A stretch of DNA of 64,000 bases from Neisseria bergeri. Lineage in GTDB: Bacteria > Pseudomonadota > Gammaproteobacteria > Burkholderiales > Neisseriaceae. Below, one piece after another: positions 18,365 to 29,848 of this stretch. The stretch covers positions 145,816 through 209,815 of the forward strand of contig POWY01000003.1 in assembly GCA_003044455.1 (NCBI GenBank), written 5' to 3'. The translations under genes and the position numbers were made by a program. The notes under the pieces are model-generated. The model was not told the DNA's origin. It did no database searches and saw only the letters and a program-made list of their open reading frames with translations. Each line of letters begins with the position of its first letter. Position 1 is the first letter of the stretch.

Positions 18365-21055
18365 TTACTTGAATTTCACTTCCTCCCCGAACACTTCCCG
18401 CCACAATTTCCTGACATTGCCGTAGTGGGACAGTAATTCGTCGCTTACTTCGGTTTTTGCCGCGTCGCGCAGTTTGGTGTTGTGTTGCTGCCGGCGGTAG
18501 AAGCGGTAGGCGGTGCGGCTTTGTTCGGCGAGGGTTTTGTCGATGAGGCCGCAGTCGGCGGCGATGTTCAAGAGGGCAATGTTGCCGTAGTTGTCCAAGA
18601 GTTGCGGATATTGGCGGGTATGGGCAAGTATCAGATATTGGACGATAAATTCGACATCGACCACGCCGCCGCGCGCGTATTTGACGTTGCTGTCGGCAGG
18701 CGGATGGGTGGGGAATATTTTTTCGCGCATTTCGATGATTTCGCCTGCCAGGGCGGTTTGGTCGCGTTCGGCGGTAAGGATTTCGGTGCGGATGCGGTCG
18801 AATGCCGTCTGAATTTCGGGTGTGCCGCAGATGAAGCGGGCACGAGTAAGGGATTGGTGTTCCCACGTCCATGCGTTTTCACGCTGGTATTTTTCAAAGG
18901 CGGCGATGCTGTGGGCGAGGAAACCCGCGTCGCCGTTGGGGCGCAGGCGCAGGTCGGTTTCGTAGAGGCTGCCTGCGCCGGTGGCGGCGGAAAGCCAGTT
19001 GGTCAGGCGGCGGGCGAGCCGTCCGTAAATGTCGCCTGCTTCGGGATGGGGATCGTCGTAAAGATAGACTAAGTCGAGGTCGGAGGCGTAGCCGAGTTCT
19101 TTGCCGCCGAGTTTGCCGTAGCCGATGACGGCGAATTGCGGCGTGTCGCGGTGTTTTTTGGGCATATCCGCCCACACGCACGAAAGGGCGGCGGCAATGA
19201 CGGTGTCGGCAAGGGCGGAGAGTTGGTCGGAGAGGGATTCTACCGTCCACAGTCCGGCGAGGTCTTGGACGGCGAGACGGAAGACTTGGGCGTGCTGAAA
19301 GCGGCGCAGGGTGTCCATTTGCGCTTCGGTATCGCCGCCGCAGGCTTCGATGCCGTCTGAAAGGGTGGCGGCGAGTGCCTGCCAATCAAACGCGGTATCC
19401 AAAAGCTGCGCGCTGATGAGTTCGTCCAACAAAATCGGATATTTGTTCAGATACGCCGCCACCCATGAGCTTTGGCTCATAATCTCTGCCAGTTGCGCCA
19501 AGGTTTGCGGATGTTCGTTGAGGAAGGCGAGATAGGCGGAGCGGCGGCTGATGTTTTCGAGGAAGTCAAACAGCCGCATCAGCGTATCGGTCGGGTTGGG
19601 TTGCTCGGCCGCTGCTTGTACGAACAGCGGCACAATGGCGTCGAAACGCGGCTGGGCGTGTGCGGAAAGGTGGCGGTATTTATGGCCGTTGCGGATTTGG
19701 TCGAGCCGCGTGGCGATGGTTTCGGCATCAAACCCATATCCTTTCAGACGACCTTGCCGTTCTTCTTCGTCGGGCTTTTCCTGCCATGCCCATTGCCATT
19801 CGCTGTTGCTTTGCGTTTGCTCTTCAGGTTCGCTCAAAATTTCGTTGAACAACCGATTGACTTTGTTCCGATACACATTGAGGCCGTCTGAAAAGGTGGC
19901 ATAGCTGTCGAAACCCATGCTTTCGGCGAGCAGTTGTTGTTGTTCGGGCGAAGTGGGCAGGGCTTGGGTTTGCCGGTCGTCCCAGTATTGCAAGCGGTGT
20001 TCGACGTCGCGCAGGAAGCGGTAGGCGGCGAGCAGGGTTTCGACGTTTTCAGACGGCATGATGCCCAGCTCGGCAAGTTTTTTCAGCGTTTCCTGCGTAC
20101 CTTTCAATTGCAGCGCGCGCATTTGCCCGCCGCGTATCATCTGGAAAATCTGGGCAATAAATTCGACTTCGCGGATGCCGCCCGCGCCGAGTTTGATGTT
20201 GTCCGCCATGCCTTTTTTGCTGACTTCGCTGCGGATTTGGCGGTGCAGGTTGCGCATTGCCTCATACGCGCTGTAATCCAGATATTTGCGGAACACGAAA
20301 GGGCGCACCAGCGATTTGATGTCGTTCGGATACGGTGTAACCACGCGGCCTTTGCACCATGCGTAGCGTTCCCATTCGCGCCCCTGCGTAATCAAATATT
20401 GCTCCAGCGCGGTTTCGCTCAATACCAGCGCGCCCGAATCGCCGTCCGGCCGCAGCCGCATATCGACGCGGAACACTTGCCCGTCGGCGGTAATGTCGTT
20501 CAGCAGCGCAATCAGTTTTTGCCCGACTTTGGTGAAAAACTCCTGATTGCCCCGTTCGCGCCTGCCGTCGGTGTCGCCCGATTCGGGATAGACGAAAATC
20601 AAATCGATGTCGGAAGACACGTTCAACTCATAGCCGCCCGCCTTGCCCATCGCCACCACGCTCAAATGCTGCGGCGATTTGGTATAACGCCCGATCGGCG
20701 TGCCGTACATATCCCGATAATAGGCGTAGGCAAAATCCAGCGCGGTATTGACGGCAAAATCGGCAAACAGCGTAATCGTACGGGTTACTTCGTTCAAATC
20801 GCTGATGCGGTTTATATCGCGCACGATAATCTGCGACACCACATAACGGCGCAACTCGCGCAACTGCCGCGCCAATTCTTCCTCGTTTTCTTCCGCGCGG
20901 ATTTTGTCCCAGTCGGCAAAGGCTTGGAAATCCGCTTCGGTCAACACCTTGTCCAGCATGGGCAGGAAAATTTCGGGCTTGAGTTTGCCTGAATCAAGGT
21001 TGCGGGCGAGAAAAAGGGAATAACGGCGGGCGGTGTCGAGGAGTTTGTCGGACAT
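18365..21055 (-). CDS. glnE: Bifunctional glutamine synthetase adenylyltransferase/deadenylase GlnE
   Basis: An 896-residue regulator of glutamine synthetase. It has two nucleotidyltransferase domains. The N-terminal deadenylase half carries MGKAGGYELNVSSDIDLIFVYPESGD. The C-terminal adenylylase half carries GYGKLGGKELGYASDLDLVYLYDD. Each has the GxSDxD-type metal site, and a helical regulatory linker lies between. Its activity is normally set by PII; glnB lies about 17 kb away in this window. Length fits the family. The gene contains DUS copies in coding sequence, for example at 18801 and 20048. Confidence 0.95.
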   Translation of the reverse strand: MSDKLLDTARRYSLFLARNLDSGKLKPEIFLPMLDKVLTEADFQAFADWDKIRAEENEEELARQLRELRRYVVSQIIVRDINRISDLNEVTRTITLFADFAVNTALDFAYAYYRDMYGTPIGRYTKSPQHLSVVAMGKAGGYELNVSSDIDLIFVYPESGDTDGRRERGNQEFFTKVGQKLIALLNDITADGQVFRVDMRLRPDGDSGALVLSETALEQYLITQGREWERYAWCKGRVVTPYPNDIKSLVRPFVFRKYLDYSAYEAMRNLHRQIRSEVSKKGMADNIKLGAGGIREVEFIAQIFQMIRGGQMRALQLKGTQETLKKLAELGIMPSENVETLLAAYRFLRDVEHRLQYWDDRQTQALPTSPEQQQLLAESMGFDSYATFSDGLNVYRNKVNRLFNEILSEPEEQTQSNSEWQWAWQEKPDEEERQGRLKGYGFDAETIATRLDQIRNGHKYRHLSAHAQPRFDAIVPLFVQAAAEQPNPTDTLMRLFDFLENISRRSAYLAFLNEHPQTLAQLAEIMSQSSWVAAYLNKYPILLDELISAQLLDTAFDWQALAATLSDGIEACGGDTEAQMDTLRRFQHAQVFRLAVQDLAGLWTVESLSDQLSALADTVIAAALSCVWADMPKKHRDTPQFAVIGYGKLGGKELGYASDLDLVYLYDDPHPEAGDIYGRLARRLTNWLSAATGAGSLYETDLRLRPNGDAGFLAHSIAAFEKYQRENAWTWEHQSLTRARFICGTPEIQTAFDRIRTEILTAERDQTALAGEIIEMREKIFPTHPPADSNVKYARGGVVDVEFIVQYLILAHTRQYPQLLDNYGNIALLNIAADCGLIDKTLAEQSRTAYRFYRRQQHNTKLRDAAKTEVSDELLSHYGNVRKLWREVFGEEVKFK

Positions 21056-21110
21056 TTCGGATTCCGTTTGGAAGGATGACGGGAATGGTATGGTGGTTTA
21101 CCTTTGGATC

Positions 21111-21152
21111 AGGGCGAGGCAACGCCGTACCGGTTTAAAGTCAAGCCACTAT
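21111..21152. repeat. Correia element remnant (right end)
   Basis: GGCGAGGCAACGCCGTACCGG and the terminal CCACTATA match the right end of the full Correia element at 26883-27037; the left part is missing. It lies upstream of glnE. Confidence 0.65.
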
Positions 21153-21246
21153 ATCATAGCAACCTTCGATGCCGTCTGAAACCTTGCCCCGATATTCGGA
21201 CGGATGCCTGCCGATAAAAAACAGCGGCAAATGCCGCTGCCCTTGT

Positions 21247-21459
21247 TTAGCCTTCGCCACGTTCTTTCAGAACTTTGCGGGCAATGGCTTTTTCTTGTGC
21301 CGTATTACCAAAAAAACCTTCGCTTTTTACGACACGGCGTAATTTTTCACTGGATTCCTGCTGATATTCGTTCTGCAATTTACGGCTTTTTTCGTTAAAT
21401 CGCTTTACGCCTTCTCCTGCTTCTTTTACCAAATTTGCCGCGCTATCCCAAAAACCCAT
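21247..21459 (-). CDS. Small conserved charged protein, 70 residues
   Basis: A 70-residue, mostly helical, charged protein beginning MGFWDSAANLVKEAGEG and ending ARKVLKERGEG. I chose the ATG at 21459 because GGAGGA lies seven bases before it. The upstream ATG at 21465 is only one base from that site, and the longer frame reads through a DUS pair. No family is recognised. A cytoplasmic location is likely, since there is no signal or membrane segment. Confidence 0.65.
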   Translation of the reverse strand: MGFWDSAANLVKEAGEGVKRFNEKSRKLQNEYQQESSEKLRRVVKSEGFFGNTAQEKAIARKVLKERGEG

Positions 21460-21545
21460 AATCATGTCCTCCAATCGTTTCAAATAAATAAGGTCGTTGT
21501 TTCTGTCAAGAAATAACGACAGTTTATAAACTGTCGGAAAACAAA

Positions 21546-21584
21546 ATGCCGTCTGAAGACAGATTCTGACTTTCAGACGGCATT
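21546..21584. terminator. Inverted DUS pair after luxS
   Basis: GCCGTCTGAA at 21548-21557 and TTCAGACGGC at 21572-21581, with a T-run on the minus strand. It lies just past the luxS stop. Confidence 0.75.
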
Positions 21585-21594
21585 TCAAAACAGA

Positions 21595-22101
21595 TTAAGC
21601 GTTCAGCAGGCTTTCATCCAAAGCCAAATCGTCGTTTCGGTTAACCGCCACTTTGCGCGCCAACACGTTTTGCGCGATTTGCTGCGCTTCGGCAAGCGAG
21701 TGCATCAGATAGGTGCCGCATTGGTATTCGTTCAACTCGGGGATTTTGCTTTGGTCTTTGACATTCAAAACATCCTGCATCGAAGCCAGCCACGCATCGG
21801 CGACCTGCTGTTCGGAAGGCGTACCGATAAGGCTCATATAAAAACCGGTGCGGCAGCCCATCGGGGAAATGTCGATGATTTCCACGCCGTTTCCGTTCAA
21901 GTGGTCGCGCATAAAGCCTGCAAACAAATGCTCCAGCGTGTGTATGCCTTTTTCGGGCAGGATTTCTTTGTTGGGAACGCAAAAGCGCAGGTCGAATACG
22001 GTAATGGTATCGCCTTTGGGCGTGGTCATGGTTTTCGCCACACGCACAGCGGGGGCGTGCATACGGGTGTGGTCGACTTTGAAACTGTCTAACAGGGGCA
22101 T
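21595..22101 (-). CDS. luxS: S-ribosylhomocysteine lyase LuxS
   Basis: A 168-residue metalloenzyme of the activated methyl cycle. It splits S-ribosylhomocysteine to homocysteine and the AI-2 precursor. The metal-site motif [15 protein letters not shown] near residue 55 and the catalytic cysteine region [13 protein letters not shown] near residue 85 are intact, and [10 protein letters not shown] supplies the third metal ligand region. AAGGATAAC precedes the ATG. It is followed by a DUS terminator and is probably monocistronic. Confidence 0.95.
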   Translation of the reverse strand: MPLLDSFKVDHTRMHAPAVRVAKTMTTPKGDTITVFDLRFCVPNKEILPEKGIHTLEHLFAGFMRDHLNGNGVEIIDISPMGCRTGFYMSLIGTPSEQQVADAWLASMQDVLNVKDQSKIPELNEYQCGTYLMHSLAEAQQIAQNVLARKVAVNRNDDLALDESLLNA

Positions 22102-22122
22102 TTTGTTATCCTTTTGAGTAGG

Positions 22123-22542
22123 TTATGTAGATTTCCGGGATAGGATTTTGTCCAGCAATTCATCGTCCAAGACGCGGTTTTCGACTTTCACCCATTCGCC
22201 GCCTGCTTCAGGGAAGCCGTTGCGGCAATATCCTGCCTGTTCGACAAAATCATAGACGGCATGGATGTAGTCGTTGATGCACAAAGCTGCCAAAGTGCAG
22301 GCATCGTCCCATAAAATCAAAACATGATTAGGGATATGTTTGTCGGATACATCTTCGACATTGTAGATATGCAAAGCATCCAAAATCCCATCTTTCGAGG
22401 AAGCATAAAAGTAGCCTGTGTCGCCGTCGTCTTCAAAGACGACGGCATAAGGGACATGTTCGAAAAATGATTGTAAAACTTCGGGCATGCCGACAGTAAA
22501 ATTTTCGATTTCGGCAGTCCGATATAGAGGTAATTGTGCCAT
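22123..22542 (-). CDS. DUF2251-like conserved hypothetical protein
   Basis: A 139-residue acidic cytoplasmic protein, with VPYAVVFEDDGDTGYFYAS and an ending LLDKILSRKST. The EDDGDTGYFYA segment resembles DUF2251 proteins; I have no functional assignment. It lies between luxS and cyaY on the same strand, with short gaps of 21 and 32 bases, so it may be co-transcribed with them. Confidence 0.65.
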   Translation of the reverse strand: MAQLPLYRTAEIENFTVGMPEVLQSFFEHVPYAVVFEDDGDTGYFYASSKDGILDALHIYNVEDVSDKHIPNHVLILWDDACTLAALCINDYIHAVYDFVEQAGYCRNGFPEAGGEWVKVENRVLDDELLDKILSRKST

Positions 22543-22574
22543 TGGGTAACGCTCTCTTTGTGGGAATACTCAAA

Positions 22575-22898
22575 TTACAATTCGGCAATTTCCACCGCTT
22601 CGCCCGAAGCCGCGCTCAGGGCTTCGTTTAAAACATCATAAAAATCGCGGCTGTCGCGCGTTGCCAGCCATTTGCCGTTTTGCTCGGCGAAATGGTAGCC
22701 GCCGCTTTTTGCAGCAATCCACAATTCCTGATTGGGCGTGTGGCGGTTGACGATGATTTGCGTGCCGTCCGCCGCTTCGATGGTCAGGACGTTTCCGGCA
22801 AACTGGCAGTCGAAATCCCAGCCGTTTTCGTCGATTTGGTCTTCGATGTGTTCAAATAATGCTTCGCTCGCGCGGATAAACTCGCTTTCGGTCATCAT
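22575..22898 (-). CDS. cyaY: Iron-sulfur cluster assembly frataxin homologue CyaY
   Basis: A 107-residue frataxin-like protein. The acidic first helix (residues 4-25, [20 protein letters not shown]) supplies iron-binding surface. The sheet contains the characteristic [20 protein letters not shown]. It regulates iron supply to IscS/IscU. Two ATGs start the frame (MMTE); either is possible. lptM starts divergently 70 bases away. Confidence 0.92.
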   Translation of the reverse strand: MMTESEFIRASEALFEHIEDQIDENGWDFDCQFAGNVLTIEAADGTQIIVNRHTPNQELWIAAKSGGYHFAEQNGKWLATRDSRDFYDVLNEALSAASGEAVEIAEL

Positions 22899-22968
22899 AG
22901 CTTTTTGCGTGTTTTTTGTTTAAGATGCCGAATCTTGCCACATTCGCGCTTATGAAGGAAGTTTACCG

Positions 22969-23139
22969 ATGAAATACGGCGTATTTTTTGCGGCGGCAAC
23001 CGCCCTCCTGCTTTCCGCCTGCGGTTACAAAGGCGACCTCTACCTGCCCAAAGAAGGCGACAAGGCGCGTTTCGGCGTAATCCAAACCGGTTTGCAACTT
23101 CAAAGCAAACCGCAATCCGCTTCACAAACCCAAAAATGA
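22969..23139 (+). CDS. lptM: Small lipoprotein LptM (YifL-like), 56 residues
   Basis: A small lipoprotein with signal MKYGVFFAAATALLL, lipobox LSAC (Cys 18), then the conserved GYKGDLYLP motif. This motif and the position directly before lysA (10-base gap) match LptM/YifL, which assists assembly of the LPS transporter LptD in other Gram-negatives. A GAAGGAAG ribosome site precedes the ATG. Confidence 0.85.
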   Translation: MKYGVFFAAATALLLSACGYKGDLYLPKEGDKARFGVIQTGLQLQSKPQSASQTQK

Positions 23140-23149
23140 AAACGAAAAC

Positions 23150-24370
23150 ATGACCTTATTTTGCGAACAAGTCCCCTACCCCCGCCTTGCCGAAGCATTC
23201 GGCACGCCGCTTTATGTGTACAGCCAATCCGCGCTGACCGAAGCATTTGAACACTACCAAACTGCCTTTGCCGAGCTCTCCCCGCTCGTCTGCTATGCGG
23301 TCAAAGCCAATGGCAACCTGAGCATCATCAAACACTTTGCTTCTTTGGGGAGCGGTTTTGACATTGTATCCGGCGGCGAATTGGCACGCGTTTTGGCGGC
23401 GGGCGGCGATGCGGCGAAAACGATTTTTTCCGGTGTGGGCAAGAGTGAGGCAGAAATCGAGTTCGCGCTGAATGCAGGCGTGAAATGCTTCAATATGGAA
23501 AGCATCCCCGAAATCGACCGTATTCAAAAAGTTGCTGCGCGTTTGGGTAAAACCGCGCCCGTCTCCCTGCGCGTCAACCCCGATGTCGATGCCAAAACCC
23601 ATCCTTACATCTCCACCGGCCTGAAAGCCAACAAATTCGGCATCGTCTACGCCGACGCGCTCGAAGCCTACCGCCATGCCGCACAACAGCCCAATTTGAA
23701 AATCATCGGCATCGACTGCCACATCGGTTCGCAACTGACCGACCTCAGCCCGCTGGTCGAAGCCTGCGAACGCATTTTGATTTTGGTTGACGCGCTTGCC
23801 GCCGAAGGCATTGTGTTGGAACACTTGGACTTGGGCGGCGGCGTCGGCATTGTTTACCAAGACGAAAAAGTGCCTAATTTGGGCGCGTATGCCCAAGCGG
23901 TTCAAAAACTGATCGGCACACGCCGTCTGAAACTCATTCTTGAGCCCGGCCGCAGTTTGGTGGGCAACGCAGGTTCGCTGCTGACACGCGTCGAGTTTGT
24001 CAAACACGGCGAAGAGAAAAACTTCGTCATGGTCGATGCGGCGATGAACGATTTGATGCGCCCCGCCCTATATGATGCCTACCACCACATCGAAGCGGTA
24101 GAACCAAAAAACATCTCGCCGCTGACTGCCAACATCGTCGGCCCGATTTGTGAAACCGGCGACTTCCTCGGCAAAGACCGCACCATCGCCTGCGAAGAAG
24201 GCGATTTGCTGCTTATCCGCAGCGCGGGCGCATACGGTGCCAGCATGGCGAGCAATTACAACGCGCGCAACCGTGCGGCGGAAGTGTTGGTTGACGGCGG
24301 CGGATACAAGCTCATCCGTCGGCGCGAAACCTTGGAACAACAAATGGCAAACGAACTCGCCTGCCTGTAA
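23150..24370 (+). CDS. lysA: Diaminopimelate decarboxylase
   Basis: A 406-residue PLP enzyme making L-lysine from meso-diaminopimelate, the last step of the pathway. The fold-type III N-terminus has the PLP lysine in VCYAVKANGNLSI. SGGELARVLAAG, HIGSQLTDLSP, LDLGGGVGI and EPGRSLVGNAG come in family order. GPICETGDFLGKDR carries the active-site cysteine. It is in an operon with lptM and is closed by a DUS terminator. Confidence 0.95.
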   Translation: MTLFCEQVPYPRLAEAFGTPLYVYSQSALTEAFEHYQTAFAELSPLVCYAVKANGNLSIIKHFASLGSGFDIVSGGELARVLAAGGDAAKTIFSGVGKSEAEIEFALNAGVKCFNMESIPEIDRIQKVAARLGKTAPVSLRVNPDVDAKTHPYISTGLKANKFGIVYADALEAYRHAAQQPNLKIIGIDCHIGSQLTDLSPLVEACERILILVDALAAEGIVLEHLDLGGGVGIVYQDEKVPNLGAYAQAVQKLIGTRRLKLILEPGRSLVGNAGSLLTRVEFVKHGEEKNFVMVDAAMNDLMRPALYDAYHHIEAVEPKNISPLTANIVGPICETGDFLGKDRTIACEEGDLLLIRSAGAYGASMASNYNARNRAAEVLVDGGGYKLIRRRETLEQQMANELACL

Positions 24371-24383
24371 GCCGAACATCAAA

Positions 24384-24412
24384 ATGCCGTCTGAAGCCTT
24401 CAGACGGCATTG
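24384..24412. terminator. Inverted DUS pair after lysA
   Basis: GCCGTCTGAA at 24386-24395 and TTCAGACGGC at 24399-24408 form a tight hairpin past the lysA stop. Confidence 0.75.
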
Positions 24413-24574
24413 CCCGTTTAAAGTTACATCTTAGGACCGCATCGGCGGAATATTCAAACACAGCCTGTTTTCAAATGACGACGCAACAAATCCCCGTCTC
24501 GCCCGGCTGACGAAGGGAATTGTTGAAAAAAATTACGCGCCCCTTTTATGGGGTGCAATATCTAAGGAATTGAA

Positions 24575-25006
24575 ATGAAGCACGCCCCGATTATCCTCCT
24601 GCTTGCCGCTTTGTCTGCCCTCCTTTCGGCGGGCTGCACCGCCCTTCCCTCCGACCGGCCGCCGCTTCACACCCTGCCGAAAAGCGCGCCCATCCGACCC
24701 GCCAACCCATACAGCCGGCCGCCTTCAGGCACGCCGGACGGCGCATTCAGCATCCGCGCCTCAAACGGGCGCGTCTTGAAAAGCATCGTCAAAAACGGCG
24801 TGTTCGACCGCTTTGTCGATATTTACCATCCAAACGGCAAACTGCATTCGCACACGCCGGTTGAAAACGGCGTGGCGCAAGGCTGGTCGCAAGGCTATAC
24901 CGAACAGGGCATATTGCGGACGCGCATCCTGTACCGGGACGGGCATATCGTCCGAGCGCAAACTTTGGATGCGTCGGGCAAGGTGGAACGCGAATGGCAG
25001 CCGTAA
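24575..25006 (+). CDS. MORN-repeat-like lipoprotein
   Basis: A 143-residue lipoprotein with lipobox LSAGC near residue 21 and a proline-rich spacer. A C-terminal domain has the repeated pattern of YwqK/MORN-type proteins (DIYHPNGKLHSHTPVENG, GWSQGYTEQGILRTRILYRDG). The start has GGAATTGAA upstream. Its function is unknown; it is likely attached to an envelope membrane facing the periplasm. It is a single gene followed by a DUS pair. Confidence 0.7.
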   Translation: MKHAPIILLLAALSALLSAGCTALPSDRPPLHTLPKSAPIRPANPYSRPPSGTPDGAFSIRASNGRVLKSIVKNGVFDRFVDIYHPNGKLHSHTPVENGVAQGWSQGYTEQGILRTRILYRDGHIVRAQTLDASGKVEREWQP

Positions 25007-25011
25007 AACAA

Positions 25012-25041
25012 ATGCCGTCTGAACAGTTCAGACGGCATTTT
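25012..25041. terminator. Inverted DUS pair between the MORN lipoprotein and symporter genes
   Basis: GCCGTCTGAA at 25014-25023 and TTCAGACGGC at 25027-25036, followed by TTTTT. It serves the convergent genes on both sides. Confidence 0.75.
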
Positions 25042-25056
25042 TAACGCTCTAAAGGC

Positions 25057-25149
25057 TTACTCTTCCGGCAGCCTTAACAGGGAAAGCAGCAGCCCGCCCC
25101 AAATCACCGCGATGGCGGCAACCATCATCACAATGGCGGAAGTACTCAT
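25057..25149 (-). CDS. MetS-like small subunit of NSS amino-acid importer, 30 residues
   Basis: A 30-residue single-span protein, [18 protein letters not shown] then [11 protein letters not shown]. Its start overlaps the stop of the upstream symporter gene (shared bases 25146-25149). Short one-helix partners of this kind (MetS) accompany NSS-family methionine/alanine importers (MetP). The coding frame, overlap and membrane helix support it as real despite the size. Confidence 0.75.
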   Translation of the reverse strand: MSTSAIVMMVAAIAVIWGGLLLSLLRLPEE

Positions 25150-26681
25150 TTTTCTCCTCCTTGTTCATGTTCGTGTTCGTCTTTGACATTAAAATCCTGA
25201 CCGTGCTTCCAAGGCAGCAGCGACAGCAGCAGCCCGAACACGATTAACGCCGCCGACATCCCCCAGCCGAAAATATTGAGGAAACCATCCGGATAGTCGC
25301 CGTAGTTTTTCTCCAACAATCCGGCGGTGTCCTGATACAGCATATAGCCGAGCATCACGACAGTAAACACGACGCAGACCGTCCACAAGCCGCCGACACG
25401 GATGGAGGACAAGGCGTTCAGATGCTTGCGTAATTCCGGCAGCCTGCCGCTGATGATGATGGCGGCAACATAAACAAAACCGGCGGCAACAATGCCGTAG
25501 GTGTTGACGAATTTGTCCAACACGTCCAAAACGGGAACGCCCGTAGTCGTACCGAACAGCAGGGTAGAAACGATGCCCATCGGAATGCAGACAAGCAGCG
25601 TGGCGTTGACGCGGCCGATGTTCAGCTTGTCCTGAATGGCGGCGATGATGACTTCGAGGATGGAAATCATCGAAGTGATGCCCGCAAACACCAGCGAACC
25701 GAAAAACAATATGCCGATCAGCCAGCCCATCGGCGCTTGGTTGATAATGGTCGGAAAGGCGATAAATGCCAAACCGATACCGCTGGAGGCGACCTCATTA
25801 ACCGCCTGCCCGTTTGCCTGCGCCATAAAGCCCAGTGCGGCAAACACGCCGATACCGGAGAGCAGCTCAAAGCTGCTGTTGGCAAAGCCGACCACCAGCC
25901 CCGTTCCGCCCAAGTCGGTTTTTTTCTTCAAATAAGAAGAATAGGTAACCATAATGCCGAAACAGATGGAAAGCGAGAAGAAAATCTGCCCGTATGCCGC
26001 GACCCAGACCTTGGGGTCGGAGAGCTTCGACCAGTCGGGCGTAAACAGCGCGTCCAACCCCTTTGCCGCGCCCGGCAGCGTCAGCGAAATGCCGACCATA
26101 ATCAAAAACATCACCAAAAGCAGCGGCATAAAGAACGACGATGCGCCCGCCACGCCCTTTTGCACACCCAAAGCCATAATGACGGAAGTAAAAATCCACA
26201 CGCCGATCAGCGGACCGACAACTTTGCCGACAAAATCCAAGCCCAACGCGTCCGCGCCCGCCATTTGCAGGAAATCTTTAAAGAAGAAATCCTGCGGACT
26301 CGCACCCCAGGCGGCATCGAACGAATAATAGGCATAGCTTGCCGACCAGCCGATAATCACCGCGTAATAGATGCAGATGACGATATTGGTCATCACGTTC
26401 CACCAGCCCACAGGCTCGAACCAGCGTCCGAGGCGGCGGAAGGCAAGCGGAGGAGAACCGCGATAACGGTGGCCAATGGCGTAGTCGAGCAGCAGCAGCG
26501 GAATACCCGCCGTCAGAAGCGCGACCAGATAGGGCAGGATGAATGCGCCGCCGCCGTTGTCGAAAGCAATGTAGGGAAACCGCCAGATGTTGCCCAAGCC
26601 GACGGCGGACCCGATGGCGGCAACCATGAACGCGCGGCGGCTGTTGAATGTGGCGCGTTCTTTCGTTTTGGAATCAGACAC
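25146..26681 (-). CDS. Sodium-dependent transporter, NSS (SNF) family
   Basis: A 511-residue membrane transporter of the neurotransmitter:sodium symporter family. TM1 has [19 protein letters not shown], the Na+-binding signature, followed by [14 protein letters not shown]. About 12 membrane segments are visible. I start it at the GTG at 26679-26681 ([12 protein letters not shown]), because AGAGG lies seven bases before it and the upstream 32 codons do not look like NSS sequence. With the MetS-like peptide it probably imports methionine, alanine or another neutral amino acid. Confidence 0.85.
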   Translation of the reverse strand: MSDSKTKERATFNSRRAFMVAAIGSAVGLGNIWRFPYIAFDNGGGAFILPYLVALLTAGIPLLLLDYAIGHRYRGSPPLAFRRLGRWFEPVGWWNVMTNIVICIYYAVIIGWSASYAYYSFDAAWGASPQDFFFKDFLQMAGADALGLDFVGKVVGPLIGVWIFTSVIMALGVQKGVAGASSFFMPLLLVMFLIMVGISLTLPGAAKGLDALFTPDWSKLSDPKVWVAAYGQIFFSLSICFGIMVTYSSYLKKKTDLGGTGLVVGFANSSFELLSGIGVFAALGFMAQANGQAVNEVASSGIGLAFIAFPTIINQAPMGWLIGILFFGSLVFAGITSMISILEVIIAAIQDKLNIGRVNATLLVCIPMGIVSTLLFGTTTGVPVLDVLDKFVNTYGIVAAGFVYVAAIIISGRLPELRKHLNALSSIRVGGLWTVCVVFTVVMLGYMLYQDTAGLLEKNYGDYPDGFLNIFGWGMSAALIVFGLLLSLLPWKHGQDFNVKDEHEHEQGGEK

Positions 26682-26882
26682 GTTGATACCTCTTGAATTA
26701 TTTATTAAAAACAAGCCGTTATAGGCGAAATATATAGAAACAGCGTCTGACAGGGATAATGTCTTCTGAAAAAACAAACCGGCTTGTGGCCGATTGTTTA
26801 CAATCTATGTGCTTATCGTAAAAAAATTTAACGCCGATGGCAAGCGGTGAAGGCTTGAAAACGAAAAAATTTTTTATCCAAA

Positions 26883-27037
26883 TATAGTGGATTAACAAAA
26901 ATCAGGACAAGGCAACGAAGCCGCAGACAGTACAAATAGTACGGAACCGATTCACTTGGTGCTTCAGCACCTTAGAGAATCGTTCTCTTTGGGCTAAGGC
27001 GAGGCAACGCCGTACTGGTTTTTGTTAATCCACTATA
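26883..27037. repeat. Full-length Correia repeat-enclosed element
   Basis: A 155-bp element with TATAGTGGATTAAC at the left end and its inverse GTTAATCCACTATA at the right. The internal sequence has the usual GGCAACGCCGTACTGG segment. Correia elements can carry promoters and IHF or RNase III sites. Confidence 0.9.
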
Positions 27038-27059
27038 CAAAAACCACTCCATAAGAAAC

Positions 27060-27490
27060 AACCGCCAACTTCCCCGTCATTCCCGCAACAACAGAAAAAC
27101 AAAAACAGAAACCTAAAGTCCCGTCATTCCCGCGCAGGCGGGAATCCAGACCCCCAACACGGCAGGAATCTATCGGAAATAACCGAAACCGGACGAACCT
27201 AGATTCCCGCTTTCGCGGGAATGACGGCGGAGAGGTGCTGTTTTTCCAATAAATTTCTATGGTGGAATATTAAATTTCCGATACATTCCTACAATATTTA
27301 AATTCGTCATCCCCACAAAAACAAAAAAACAAAAACCTAAAGTCCCGTCATTCCCGCGCAGGCGGGAATCCAGACCCCCAACGCGGCAGGAATCTATCGG
27401 AAATAACCGAAACCGGACAAACCTAGATTCCCGCTTTCGCGGGAATGACGGCGGAAAGGTTGCTGTTTTTCCGATAAATTCCTGCCGCTC
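27060..27490. repeat. dRS3/NIME array with an internal direct duplication
   Basis: At least four dRS3 units. A block of about 125 bp (27113-27237) is repeated almost unchanged at 27339-27463, including ATTCCCGCGCAGGCGGGAAT and the spacer CAGACCCCCAAC. No gene is seen between the symporter and groEL. Confidence 0.85.
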
Positions 27491-27601
27491 TTCGTTTTTA
27501 GGATGGCGGGAAATAAAACAAAAGCGTGCGTATCAAAAAACAACAATGCAAAGAACGGCGTTGGCAATTTTAAGGTTTGCGCCTTAGCTACACTTATTCG
27601 C

Positions 27602-27632
27602 AAAAAAAAACCGCACGGCGTTGACCGTGCGG
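27602..27632 (-). terminator. Rho-independent terminator of groEL
   Basis: On the minus strand CCGCACGG-TCAACG-CCGTGCGG is followed by nine T, just beyond the groEL stop. A DUS lies between the two. Confidence 0.85.
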
Positions 27633-27663
27633 CTTGTTGTCTGAAGGCTTCAGACGGCATTTC

Positions 27664-29298
<1,635 letters not shown>

Positions 29299-29391
29299 TT
29301 CAATTCTCCAAAAATCATTAAAACTGTCTGATAAAACCGTTTATGCCGTCTGAAGGCGGTTTGCCGTTGCAGACGGCATCATAATTCGCAC

Positions 29392-29679
29392 TTATTCCAC
29401 GATGCCGAAAATATCTTCTTCGCGCATTACCAACAGCTCTTCGCCGTCAGCTTTTACGGTTTGGCCGCTGTATTTGCCGAAGATGATTTTGTCGCCGACT
29501 TTGACATCCAGCGGACGGCGCGCGCCGTCTTTACCGATTTTGCCCGCACCCACGGCGATGACTTCGCCCATATCGGGTTTTTCGGCGGCCGCACCCGGCA
29601 AAACGATGCCCGATGCGGTTTTTTCTTCAGCTTCCAAGCGTTTGACGACAACGCGGTCGTGTAAAGGACGGATGGTCAT
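29392..29679 (-). CDS. groES: Co-chaperonin GroES
   Basis: A 95-residue lid of the chaperonin, beginning [21 protein letters not shown]. The mobile loop is [14 protein letters not shown] and the dome ends [17 protein letters not shown]. The ATG at 29677-29679 fits the family start; the longer frame does not. Confidence 0.97.
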   Translation of the reverse strand: MTIRPLHDRVVVKRLEAEEKTASGIVLPGAAAEKPDMGEVIAVGAGKIGKDGARRPLDVKVGDKIIFGKYSGQTVKADGEELLVMREEDIFGIVE

Positions 29680-29789
29680 ATCTATGCTCCGATAAAATGG
29701 TTTGAAAACAATCATCTGCCCGAACGGTTCGGACAGATTGAAGTGGAAACCGGACAGCCGTCAGGCGGCTGCCCGTATAAGTCGGCAAA

Positions 29790-29816
29790 ATTAGGGTGTG
29801 TGCGGGTAAATTCAAG
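29790..29816 (-). promoter_or_regulatory. Candidate heat-shock (sigma-32) promoter of groESL
   Basis: On the minus strand CTTGAAT (29810-29816) and CCCTAAT (29790-29796) are 13 bases apart, about 110 bases before groES. This resembles the RpoH consensus CTTGAAA-N11-15-CCCATNT. Confidence 0.5.
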
Positions 29817-29848
29817 TGAGGCGGAAAAAATTTATTTCCGCCGTTTTT

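Noticed and set aside
18339..20992. Several plus- and minus-strand frames across glnE
   Set aside because: They are out-of-frame shadows; the 896-residue GlnE explains the whole interval.
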